Below, piece after piece: positions 1-7,996 of a stretch of 64,000 nt of DNA; within the stretch, counting starts at the first letter, position 1; each line of letters opens with the position of its first letter. Where the stretch lies: NCBI GenBank assembly GCA_020634575.1, contig JACKBM010000007.1:95571-159570 (forward strand), given 5' to 3'. The notes under the pieces were generated by a model. It was not told the DNA's origin. It was given only the letters and a program-made list of their open reading frames with translations, and searched no databases. Source of the DNA: Ardenticatenales bacterium (lineage in GTDB: Bacteria; Chloroflexota; Anaerolineae; Promineifilales; Promineifilaceae). Both the position numbers and the translations under genes were made by a program.

Positions 1-186
1 TGGCAGTTCCCCCGCTTTCATGGTGACAAGCTGTGTGGGGCTGTCCATCCACCGATCAAGGCGCATGGCTGGTTGCCGGCAGTTATCCTGAGCCGGCAGG
101 GGCGGATTGAGGTTTATGCCCACCTGGAAGAGGCGTTTGCCACCCCCGAAGAAGCGGCAGACGCCCTCAATGGCCAGGTCGAATAA
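1..186 (+). CDS. C-terminal end of an unknown protein (partial)
   Basis: An open frame enters from the left edge and ends at TAA 184-186, giving 61 residues (it starts WQFPRFHGDK and ends ALNGQVE). The stretch is soluble-looking and acidic at its end. I recognise no family in it. It is convergent with glgC, whose stop lies one base beyond, with no room for a terminator. The N-terminus is outside the window, so no function is proposed. Confidence 0.6.
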   Translation, partial: WQFPRFHGDKLCGAVHPPIKAHGWLPAVILSRQGRIEVYAHLEEAFATPEEAADALNGQVE

Positions 187-187
187 G

Positions 188-1441
188 CTAGATTACCGTT
201 CCATCCGGGATAACGGCGTTCTTCGGCACGATGACAATCCCGTCACGCGCCACCCAGTTGTCCTCTTCTGAATCCGGCCGGTCCTGCACGCAACGTATCA
301 CCACGTTTCGCCCGATACGCGCATTCTTATCGATAATCGCCCCGGCAATGCGCGTCCCATCACCGATGCCGATAGCCGGCCGCGCCTGGCGCTTATTCTC
401 GGCTGTATCCTTATCCCGCTCAAAGAAATCCGCCCCCATCATCACGGTATCCTCCAGAACAACATCAGAACCAACAATGCTGCGCAGGCCGATGATACAG
501 TTATTGATCGACGCCTTGCCGATACGGCAACCATCCGCCACCAGCGTGTTGGTAAGCTGCGCTCCCTGGATTTCAGAACCCGGCAGGAAACGAGGACGCG
601 TATAAATGGGCCGGTCACTGATATAAAAATCAAACGGCGGGTCCGGCTGGGCCATCATCAGGTTAACTTCATAAAAACGGCGCATCGTCCCGATATCTTC
701 CCAGAAACCGTCAAAGGCATAGCCATAGACCTTCCGGCTCTTCAACGCATTGGGGATGATATCCTTGCCAAAATCAATCGCATCCCCTTCCAGGATGTCC
801 CGCAGGACTTCCGTCTTAAATATGTAAATGCCCATTGAGGCCATGTAAGGCCGGTCGCTGCCGGGCGTCGTCTCCAGGCCGGGTAGCTGCTCCGGCGACG
901 GCTTTTCATGGAAATGAACGATTTTGCCGTTTTCATCCACTTTAAGAATACCGAGCTGGGGGGCGATATCAGCACCGGCCGGTTGCACCGCCACTGTGAT
1001 GTCCGCATCATTCTTCTCGTGAAAATCGGCGAACTCCCGATAGTCCATCCGATATAGATGATCGCCCGCCAAAATCAGGACATGGTCGGTGCGTGCTTCC
1101 TCAATTTCAATCCATTGTTTGCGCACCGCATCCGCCGTGCCCACATACCAATCCACACTGCGCGGTGACTGCTCCGCCGCCAGGATCTGCACCCAACCAG
1201 GCTGAAAGATATCCGGTTGATAGGTCCGCGTGATGTGGCGGTGCAGGGAAACGGAATTAAATTGGGTCAGGATCGCGATCTTGTCGATGCCGGCGTGCAG
1301 ACAATTGCTCATCGGGATATCAATCAAACGGTATTTGCCGGCCAGCGGCACCGCCGGTTTGGCCCGTTCCCGGGTCAGGGGATACAGACGGGTACCTTTG
1401 CCACCGCCAAGGATTAATCCCAAAACATTTGACATCTTCAT
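188..1441 (-). CDS. glgC: Glucose-1-phosphate adenylyltransferase
   Basis: Makes ADP-glucose from ATP and glucose 1-phosphate, the committed step of bacterial glycogen synthesis, in the cytoplasm. The 417 residues match the usual GlgC length. The N-terminus carries the nucleotide-binding loop GGGKGTRLYPLT (about residues 12-23). The substrate-site segments YVGTADAVRK (about 99-108) and AGDHLYRMDY (about 125-134) follow, then FHEKP near 176. The last third has the hexapeptide-like pattern of the left-handed beta-helix domain. The start at 1441 is preceded on the minus strand by GGAGG six bases upstream. A second in-frame ATG lies two codons inside. It is monocistronic here and divergent from the MoxR operon. 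A GH13 enzyme of glucan metabolism lies at 43901, but no other glg gene is in the window. Confidence 0.95.
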   Translation of the reverse strand: MKMSNVLGLILGGGKGTRLYPLTRERAKPAVPLAGKYRLIDIPMSNCLHAGIDKIAILTQFNSVSLHRHITRTYQPDIFQPGWVQILAAEQSPRSVDWYVGTADAVRKQWIEIEEARTDHVLILAGDHLYRMDYREFADFHEKNDADITVAVQPAGADIAPQLGILKVDENGKIVHFHEKPSPEQLPGLETTPGSDRPYMASMGIYIFKTEVLRDILEGDAIDFGKDIIPNALKSRKVYGYAFDGFWEDIGTMRRFYEVNLMMAQPDPPFDFYISDRPIYTRPRFLPGSEIQGAQLTNTLVADGCRIGKASINNCIIGLRSIVGSDVVLEDTVMMGADFFERDKDTAENKRQARPAIGIGDGTRIAGAIIDKNARIGRNVVIRCVQDRPDSEEDNWVARDGIVIVPKNAVIPDGTVI

Positions 1442-1672
1442 GTTGAGCCTCCAGCGATCATTGAAAAAACAAGGGCCTTTCTGACAGCAACTGGTTGCAG
1501 AATCGCTTGCACAGGGCAGTACAAACGCAATTAATATGCTGCTAAATCAGAAATCCATGGGGCTTTTGGGACAGCCATGCTCTATTGTACCCCGTTTTCC
1601 GGGCCTGACCGCTGCTCCCGCACCATGAAATTAATAATAGTTGGGCAGGCTGGCCGCCTTCTAGTGAACGCG

Positions 1673-1701
1673 TTGCGGTGGGTTGCCGGCTCTGGTATAT
1701 T
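1673..1701 (+). promoter_or_regulatory. Candidate promoter for the MoxR operon
   Basis: TTGCGG at 1673-1678 and TATATT at 1696-1701 are separated by exactly 17 bases, and the MoxR start codon follows 39 bases later. The -10 box is 5/6 to the vegetative consensus; the -35 is only 3/6. The rest of the 1442-1740 gap holds the glgC ribosome site (GGAGG) and nothing else I can name. Confidence 0.4.
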
Positions 1702-1740
1702 CCGGCCTTTAGCTAAAATGAGGACTGGCCAGCTCCCGCC

Positions 1741-2688
1741 ATGGACGAAATACGTACTTTTGCCCAGACGATCATCGACAATATTGAAAAGGTCATCATC
1801 GGCAAGCGCCCAACCCTGGAAATGCTGCTGGTCGCCCTGCTCTGCGAAGGCCATGTGCTGCTGGAAGATGTCCCCGGCGTCGGCAAGACGATGCTGGCGC
1901 GGGCCCTGGCCGCCTCGCTGGGCATCGATTTCAAACGGCTGCAATGTACGCCCGATCTCCTGCCCAACGACGTCACCGGCGTTTCCATCTACAACCAGAA
2001 AGAGCAAGCCTTCAGCTTTATTGCCGGCCCAGCCTTCACCAACATCCTTCTGGCTGATGAAATTAACCGGGCCACACCGCGCACCCAATCCGCCCTGCTG
2101 GAGGCGATGGGTGAGCGCCAGGTGACTGTCGACGGTATTACCCGCAAACTCAAACAGCCATTTCTGGTCATCGCCACCCAAAACCCGGTTGAATACGAAG
2201 GCACTTTTCCCTTGCCGGAAGCCCAGCTCGACCGTTTCTTCATGAAATTAAGCCTCGGCTACCTGGACGCGAACACGGAAAGCCAGATGCTGCTCAACCT
2301 CGGCCGCGCTCACCCGATTGATGCCCTGACGACGGTTGCCGACGGCACGCGCCTGCCGGCGTTGGCCCGCCAGGTGTGGGACGTCCATGTGGATGACACC
2401 GTGCGTAACTACATCGTCCGCCTGACCATCAGCAGCCGGGCACACACTGACCTCGCCCTGGGTGCCAGCCCGCGCGGCAGTCTTGCCCTTTATCGGGGTT
2501 GCCAGGCATATGCTGCCATTCAGGGTCGGGATTATGTCCTGCCGGATGATGTCAAGTTGCTGACGCCGGTTATTCTCAGCCATCGCTGCATCGTGCACCC
2601 GGAAAGCGGCCTGCGCGGGGCGACCGCCAACAGCATCATCGCTTCAATTCTGCAAGATACTGAGCTCGATATCGGCGAGCTGGAATAG
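1741..2688 (+). CDS. MoxR-family AAA+ ATPase
   Basis: A cytoplasmic AAA+ chaperone-like ATPase of the MoxR family (315 residues, typical length). The Walker A loop PGVGKT ends at about residue 50, Walker B is LLADEIN (about 103-109), and sensor 1 is ATQNP (about 145-149). The C-terminal lid contains the family pattern ASPRGS. MoxR proteins are thought to assist assembly or metal insertion of partner complexes encoded beside them. Here the partners are the DUF58 gene 4 bases downstream and the DUF4129 gene after it. The start ATG 1741 follows a 40-base leader behind the candidate promoter. The substrate is unknown. Confidence 0.92.
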   Translation: MDEIRTFAQTIIDNIEKVIIGKRPTLEMLLVALLCEGHVLLEDVPGVGKTMLARALAASLGIDFKRLQCTPDLLPNDVTGVSIYNQKEQAFSFIAGPAFTNILLADEINRATPRTQSALLEAMGERQVTVDGITRKLKQPFLVIATQNPVEYEGTFPLPEAQLDRFFMKLSLGYLDANTESQMLLNLGRAHPIDALTTVADGTRLPALARQVWDVHVDDTVRNYIVRLTISSRAHTDLALGASPRGSLALYRGCQAYAAIQGRDYVLPDDVKLLTPVILSHRCIVHPESGLRGATANSIIASILQDTELDIGELE

Positions 2689-2692
2689 GCCC

Positions 2693-3958
2693 ATGCGCGC
2701 GTTGCCTGCCTACGCCCTGATCTTTCTGGTCATCGCGCTTTTTTTTCGGCTCGATTTTCTCTTTTACCTTGTCTATCTCTGCATCGGCATTTATCTTTTT
2801 ACCCGCTGGTTCAGTCCCTACGCACTGCGCAACCTCCGTTTTGAGCGCCGCTACACGCCGCGCGCCTTTCTGGGCGAGCAAATCCCGGTCACCGTGGAGC
2901 TGGAAAATCGGGGCTGGCTACCGATTCCCTGGATCGCGTTCCGGGACGATGTCCCCTCCGGCCTACATGGCCGTCTCCCGGGCCAGGTTATCACGCTCAA
3001 GCGCCATGAGCAGATGGTGCGCGAATATAACATCTGGGCCGGCCGGCGTGGCTATTACCGTATTGGGCCGTTGAACCTGTCAGTGGGTGATTTATTTGGC
3101 ATGAGTGAGACGGTCGGGCAGGCACCGGCCGGTTTCATCACCATCTACCCCCGCATTATCTCTTTCAGCAAACTCAACCTGAGTGCCCGCCTCCCCTTCG
3201 GCACCATTGCCAGCAAACAGCGCCTTTTTGAGGACCCGGCCCGCCCCATGGGTGTGCGCGGCTACCAGCCCGGCGACTCCCTGCGTCGCATCAACTGGAA
3301 GGCAACCGCCCACACAGATAACTTGCTGGTGCGCACCCTGGAACCGGCGATCTCCCTGGAGACCGCCATCCTCCTCAACCTGCGTAAGGAAGAATACGCC
3401 GACCGCAACCGGATCGATGGTCCTGAATGGGCGATTGTCCTGGCTGCTTCTCTGGCAGCGCATCTGATCGGCCGGCGCCAGGCGGTTGGGCTCATCTGCA
3501 ATGGCCGGGATCCGCTGGCAGGGCAGGATTCGGCGGCCCTGGCGTTTGACGAGACCAGTGGCCGTCTCCTGGACAATGAGGCCGCTCCCGATAACGAGCG
3601 CACCGAATCCATCCCACTCCTGCCTCAACGGGGCCGGCCCCATCTCATGAAGATCCTGGAAACCCTGGCCCGGGTCGAAAGCAGCGAAACTGCGCCGTTC
3701 ACCGAATGGCTGCCAGCCGCCTGTCTGAACCTGGCCTGGGGCGTCACCGTCATCATGGTCACCCCTTCTGGCGACGAGGCAATTTGCCGGGCCGCCCACC
3801 GGCTGGTTCGGGCCGGCCTCAATCCCGTCCTGATGGTCACCGAACGACGGGGCGATTTTGGCCAGACATTGGAACGGGCCCGCCGTTTGGGGTTCACAGC
3901 GTTGAGTGTGCCCGATGAAGCCGCTCTCAAGCAATGGGACAGACCCAGGGTATTTTGA
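2693..3958 (+). CDS. DUF58 domain protein
   Basis: 421 residues. Two closely spaced hydrophobic helices lie at the N-terminus (about residues 5-40), followed by a soluble part. The DUF58 signature sits near residues 182-212, with the conserved pieces GVRGYQPGDSLRRINWKATA. The C-terminal half has the alternating pattern of a von Willebrand A-like fold. It is the second gene of the MoxR / DUF58 / DUF4129 operon, starting 4 bases after the MoxR stop. DUF58 proteins are the usual partners of MoxR ATPases. The biochemical role is not established. Confidence 0.9.
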   Translation: MRALPAYALIFLVIALFFRLDFLFYLVYLCIGIYLFTRWFSPYALRNLRFERRYTPRAFLGEQIPVTVELENRGWLPIPWIAFRDDVPSGLHGRLPGQVITLKRHEQMVREYNIWAGRRGYYRIGPLNLSVGDLFGMSETVGQAPAGFITIYPRIISFSKLNLSARLPFGTIASKQRLFEDPARPMGVRGYQPGDSLRRINWKATAHTDNLLVRTLEPAISLETAILLNLRKEEYADRNRIDGPEWAIVLAASLAAHLIGRRQAVGLICNGRDPLAGQDSAALAFDETSGRLLDNEAAPDNERTESIPLLPQRGRPHLMKILETLARVESSETAPFTEWLPAACLNLAWGVTVIMVTPSGDEAICRAAHRLVRAGLNPVLMVTERRGDFGQTLERARRLGFTALSVPDEAALKQWDRPRVF

Positions 3959-3959
3959 A

Positions 3960-5630
3960 ATGAGCGACGTGCTGGAAACCACCGACGAAGTCGTCGAGCA
4001 GATCACCGTCCCGGAGATCTCGATTCATTACAGCCGTCTGGTCCTGCCGGCCATTATCTCCACCTGGGTTCTCTGCCTGCTGATTGGCCCGCTCGCCGTC
4101 ATCCGCGCCTGGAATCCGGCCATTAACTGGGCGCCACTCATGGTTATGCTGACCGCCGCCGCCCTTCAGGGAGTTTTTGGCACCCGCTGGTTGCTGGCGC
4201 CGGGACAACGGCTGCTGAACAAAGGACCGTTTCGCATCGCCGAATTTGTCCTGATTGTCGTGGTAGTGCGGCTGATGGTCTGGGCAACCGTGGCGCCGCC
4301 AACGCCCGGCCAACTGCGCGAGCTGCTGCTGGACCCGCTGGCGATTCTGGATGGCGGCTATATGCTCTTTTTGTTCTTTGCCCTGGCCAGTTGGAGCACT
4401 GCCGGCTCTATCAGCCGGATTTTTTATGGCATGGCTGTCCTGCCGGAGGAAGAAGAATATTTCACCGCCCGCCGCACCCAGACAGACGGACGGCTACCAG
4501 ATGCGTTTGGCATCATCCATCTCCGTTCCAGCCAGCTGAGTAGTTTTCTCAGTTATTGGTTAAATGGTGCTTTGCTGCTGGCTCTTTGTACAGCCGCCGC
4601 TTCTATTGACCTGCAAGAGCTGGGGGATGGTACCCTGCGCAACGTGACTCGTCTGGGTCTGCCGTCCGAGTTGCTGGTGGCCCTGATTCTCTTCTTTGTT
4701 TTAGGCCTCTGGCTGCTCAGCTGGGGCCGGTTGCAAGTGATGCAATTGCGCTGGCTGACGGAGAGGCGGGTGGTGCACCGGCCGGTCCCCGGTCAATGGC
4801 AGCGCTCCAGCCTGCTGCTCATCGCCGGTGTTGCCCTGCTGGCTGGCTTCCTGCCGATCGGCTCCACCTTCGCCCTGGCCCGCCTGGTGGAAGCCATCTT
4901 CAATGTGGCATTCCAGATCGTGGGCTTCCTGATGAGCCTGCTCTTCCTGCTCATCGCCTTCCTGTTTAGCCTGTTTGGCAGTTCACCACCAGAATCGTTG
5001 CAGCAACCTGAGCCCCCGCCGCTTGAACCGCCCCCCCTGGTTCCGGCCGAATCGTTCCAGGAACTATCAGAAACAGCCCTGATGGTGCGCGGTGGCATCT
5101 TCTGGCTCGTGGCGATTGTCGCTGTCCTGGTGTTGCTGGTTTTCTTTCTACGGGAACGGGGTTACCAGCTGGACAGCCGCATTTTGCGAGCGCTCTGGCG
5201 TGATCTGAGGTTGGGTTTACGACGGTTATGGGGTTATTTATTCGGCCGGGTGGAGCTGGCCAGCCGGGCTATTCGGCAACGGCTTGCGCTCGGCCAGGCC
5301 AGCGACGAGACCAACCAGCCGCCCTGGCGCTTCGTCAACCTGCGCAACCTGCCGCCACGCGAACAGGTGCGTTATTTCTACCTGTCCATCGTGCGCCGGG
5401 CGGAGGCGCAGGGCGTGGAGCGCCGGGCGGCTGAGACCCCTCTGGAATTCGTCAACGACCTCCGGCAGGAGTGGCCGGAGGCCGAAGACGAAATCAAAGC
5501 CTTAACAGACGCGTTTCTGGAGGCCCGTTACAGTGCCGATGATATCAGCGCCGGCGAAGCAGGCCTCATCAAGCGCACCTGGCAGCAGGTCCGCTCCGGC
5601 ATCCGCAAACGCCGGCACGGCCCAGACTAG
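3960..5630 (+). CDS. Membrane protein with C-terminal DUF4129
   Basis: 556 residues from the ATG at 3960, which follows the DUF58 stop by one base. An ATG further upstream (3906) would overlap DUF58 and is unlikely. About eight or nine transmembrane helices span residues ~25-420, with a proline-rich loop (QPEPPPLEPPPLVPAES) before the last one. The C-terminal ~100 residues match DUF4129: YFYLSIVRRAE, then ETPLEFVNDL and a helical end. In many operons this domain is fused to a transglutaminase. No transglutaminase Cys-His-Asp domain is seen here, so the protein looks like a structural or membrane partner of MoxR/DUF58. It ends tail-to-tail with the subtilase gene, sharing a CTAG. Confidence 0.85.
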   Translation: MSDVLETTDEVVEQITVPEISIHYSRLVLPAIISTWVLCLLIGPLAVIRAWNPAINWAPLMVMLTAAALQGVFGTRWLLAPGQRLLNKGPFRIAEFVLIVVVVRLMVWATVAPPTPGQLRELLLDPLAILDGGYMLFLFFALASWSTAGSISRIFYGMAVLPEEEEYFTARRTQTDGRLPDAFGIIHLRSSQLSSFLSYWLNGALLLALCTAAASIDLQELGDGTLRNVTRLGLPSELLVALILFFVLGLWLLSWGRLQVMQLRWLTERRVVHRPVPGQWQRSSLLLIAGVALLAGFLPIGSTFALARLVEAIFNVAFQIVGFLMSLLFLLIAFLFSLFGSSPPESLQQPEPPPLEPPPLVPAESFQELSETALMVRGGIFWLVAIVAVLVLLVFFLRERGYQLDSRILRALWRDLRLGLRRLWGYLFGRVELASRAIRQRLALGQASDETNQPPWRFVNLRNLPPREQVRYFYLSIVRRAEAQGVERRAAETPLEFVNDLRQEWPEAEDEIKALTDAFLEARYSADDISAGEAGLIKRTWQQVRSGIRKRRHGPD

Positions 5631-7900
5631 GGCCGATTCGCGACGATCGGCAAGTAGACAAACTCGGTGTACTCAATCGGCGCTTCGACGCAGTTGTAAC
5701 AGACGATGGCAAAATCCTGATCAGTGCCATCACCTACGCCGGGTACACCGTCTGAGTTGATGTTGCCGCCCGCAACCGTAATGGTCAGGCTGCCGCTGGC
5801 GCTGGCCAGGAACACCCCTTCCGTGTTGTTCATCCCGTCAAAACTGCCGCCGGTCTGCGACCAGCCATCAGCGCCGAAGTTGTTGCCGATGTAATCGTTG
5901 CCGTTGGCGGTGACGGTCAGGTTAAGGTCGTTGTTCCAGGCTGGTGTGCTGCCGCCCAGGCCGTGGCCGGGGGCATCGGTCCAGACCAGCATCAGGCGCA
6001 CCGGCTGCGACGGATCAGCCACGCCAAAGGTGGCCGTCCATTCCTCACCTGTGTTGTCCAGTATGGTCGTCTGGTCTACGTAGACGATAGAGACAGTTGG
6101 CGAAACAACGGCGGCAGCATCCATCCGGCCCCAGCCCTGCTTGCTGTCAAACGGATGACCCAACGTGCCACCATCCGCGTCGTCAAACCCGGCCAGATCG
6201 TGCGCCACCGGCAAGAAAGCAGCTTTGACCAGTGCGGGTGACGGATCGCTCGCAAATAGATCCCGGTAATACTCGATAAACAGGGCAACCGCACCGGTCA
6301 CATGAGGTGAAGCCATGCTGGTGCCGCAGTTCAGGCCGTAGCTGTTGGTCGGCACGGTCGAGTCCACCCGGCAGCCGGGGGCTACCATGTGAGGGATCGT
6401 CCGCCCATCCAGCGCCGGTCCATGGGCTGAGTTGGCGGAAATATCGTTGATGTTCAGATCCTGGTTGCCGTTGCTGAGCTGCATCTTCGTCGAGCCGATG
6501 GTGAAGATGTTCTTCGCCTCGTCGGGTGTCCCCTGCGTGCTGGTGCCGCCATTGCCGTTCATGAAGCTCAACACGTAGGTGAACTCCTGGTTACCAGCGG
6601 CTACCGTGTCAGCATCGCGCACGCCAATGTCCACCTGGAGCGTGTCATCGTCGTAGCCCAGGGGTGAGCCGCTGGGCCCCCAACTGTTGCCGGACAACAG
6701 CGCATTGTTGGCGTAAGAATCAGTGATCAGCTTTAACATACCACCGGCCTGGAGATACCAGGGCGAGTAAACCTGCTCAACCAGGTTCGCGCCCGGTGCC
6801 ATCCCGAGGCCACGCAGGAAGCCGTTGCCATCTACCGTGCCGGAGGTGCCATCCGCCGCCATGATGCCGGCTGTATGCGTGCCATGGCTGCTGCTGGCGC
6901 CACCGCCACACGTGTCACCCGTGCAACTGACCATCCGGTTACTCAGGTCAGGATGGGTGTCCTGGATGCCGCCATCCACATTGGCGATGATGACGCCACT
7001 GCCATCAACACCGGCCGCTGCCAGCCAGGCTGCGTAACCCGGGAAGGCGGCGTTTGAGCCGTCATGATTATTGACATTGATCTGGTCGCTCATTTCGCCA
7101 CGCAGACCACCATCGGTCGGCGCGGGCTGCACGGAGTAAACGCCAGGGACATTGGCCATGGCTGCCAGGCGCGCGCCATCGACCTGGAAGTTGACCATTT
7201 CCCAGGTGGCGTTAAGCGTGGCCTGAGTGGTCGGAGCGCCGGCCACTTCGGTTAGGCCGGCCACTGTCTCGCTTAGGGCAGCGCTGCGGTATAGTAAAAC
7301 GCTGACTTCTGTCGGTCCGCTCAGGTTGCGATAGGCTGGCAGCAGACGATAGGCCGGGGCAAAAGGGCCGCTCCAGCGCACAAATGGCTGTTCAGCCACC
7401 GCCTCTGTCACCAGCTCACCCCAGACAACGTAGGCATGTGGATGAATGTACTGGACAATCTCCAGGCCGTCAGCTTCCAGAGCATCAAGCCATTCCTGGC
7501 GTGTTGGCCCCTGCAGCTGGATCAGGTGCAGGTCGGGGCCGCCGCTGGCAACCTTGTCCAAACCAGCCGGTAAATCCGGCCCACCCAGCCGCGTGTCCCA
7601 GCGCTGACCGCCCAGATCCAGCGTATATGCATCTGGATAACTCTGATAACTGAAGCCGGAACGAGCGACCTGCGCCAACTGCGCCTCGTTTAGTTCGGCC
7701 CAGACAAAGGCGCCGTAATCCACGACTGTCGCTGTGGCCAGATCCAGCTCTGTCCAGGCTTCGTGGCTCAAGGTCACCGGCGTCAGCAGATTGGTCTGGG
7801 CGATTATCTGTTCATCAGCCGCCAGCCATAAAGGCAGGAAGGCCAACATGAACAAACTGAACAACCAGCGCTTTGGTCTATCAGGCAATTGCGATCTCAT
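5627..7900 (-). CDS. Secreted subtilisin-like serine protease (S8, Kp43-like)
   Basis: A peptidase S8 with an intact catalytic triad. Counting from the start at 7900 (757 residues), Asp309 lies in NVDGGIQDTHPDL, His339 in SSSHGTHTAG, Ser528 in NCGTSMASPHV, and the oxyanion Asn405 in GNSWG. The start at 7900 has GGGAGAG just upstream and gives a signal peptide (MRSQLPDRPKRWLFSLFMLA...). An earlier ATG at 7948 would bury the signal. About 280 residues of pro- or N-terminal region precede the catalytic domain. After it comes a beta-rich C-terminal domain with NDLNLTV, as in Kp43-type proteases. It is probably extracellular and degradative. The next gene in the same direction is also a secreted enzyme, about 100 bases upstream. 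Confidence 0.93.
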   Translation of the reverse strand: MRSQLPDRPKRWLFSLFMLAFLPLWLAADEQIIAQTNLLTPVTLSHEAWTELDLATATVVDYGAFVWAELNEAQLAQVARSGFSYQSYPDAYTLDLGGQRWDTRLGGPDLPAGLDKVASGGPDLHLIQLQGPTRQEWLDALEADGLEIVQYIHPHAYVVWGELVTEAVAEQPFVRWSGPFAPAYRLLPAYRNLSGPTEVSVLLYRSAALSETVAGLTEVAGAPTTQATLNATWEMVNFQVDGARLAAMANVPGVYSVQPAPTDGGLRGEMSDQINVNNHDGSNAAFPGYAAWLAAAGVDGSGVIIANVDGGIQDTHPDLSNRMVSCTGDTCGGGASSSHGTHTAGIMAADGTSGTVDGNGFLRGLGMAPGANLVEQVYSPWYLQAGGMLKLITDSYANNALLSGNSWGPSGSPLGYDDDTLQVDIGVRDADTVAAGNQEFTYVLSFMNGNGGTSTQGTPDEAKNIFTIGSTKMQLSNGNQDLNINDISANSAHGPALDGRTIPHMVAPGCRVDSTVPTNSYGLNCGTSMASPHVTGAVALFIEYYRDLFASDPSPALVKAAFLPVAHDLAGFDDADGGTLGHPFDSKQGWGRMDAAAVVSPTVSIVYVDQTTILDNTGEEWTATFGVADPSQPVRLMLVWTDAPGHGLGGSTPAWNNDLNLTVTANGNDYIGNNFGADGWSQTGGSFDGMNNTEGVFLASASGSLTITVAGGNINSDGVPGVGDGTDQDFAIVCYNCVEAPIEYTEFVYLPIVANRP

Positions 7901-7996
7901 AAGCTCTCCCGGGGCTTCACCCGTTTGTTGGCCCGTTATGCCGGGCACATGTTTGACGATGCAGGGAAGTCTGCCCCATTGTAACGGCTTATGCTG

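Noticed and set aside
1577..2181. Long open frames on both strands over the MoxR start
   Set aside because: They overlap the well-supported MoxR gene and their translations are Arg/Pro/Ser-rich as expected of shadow frames.
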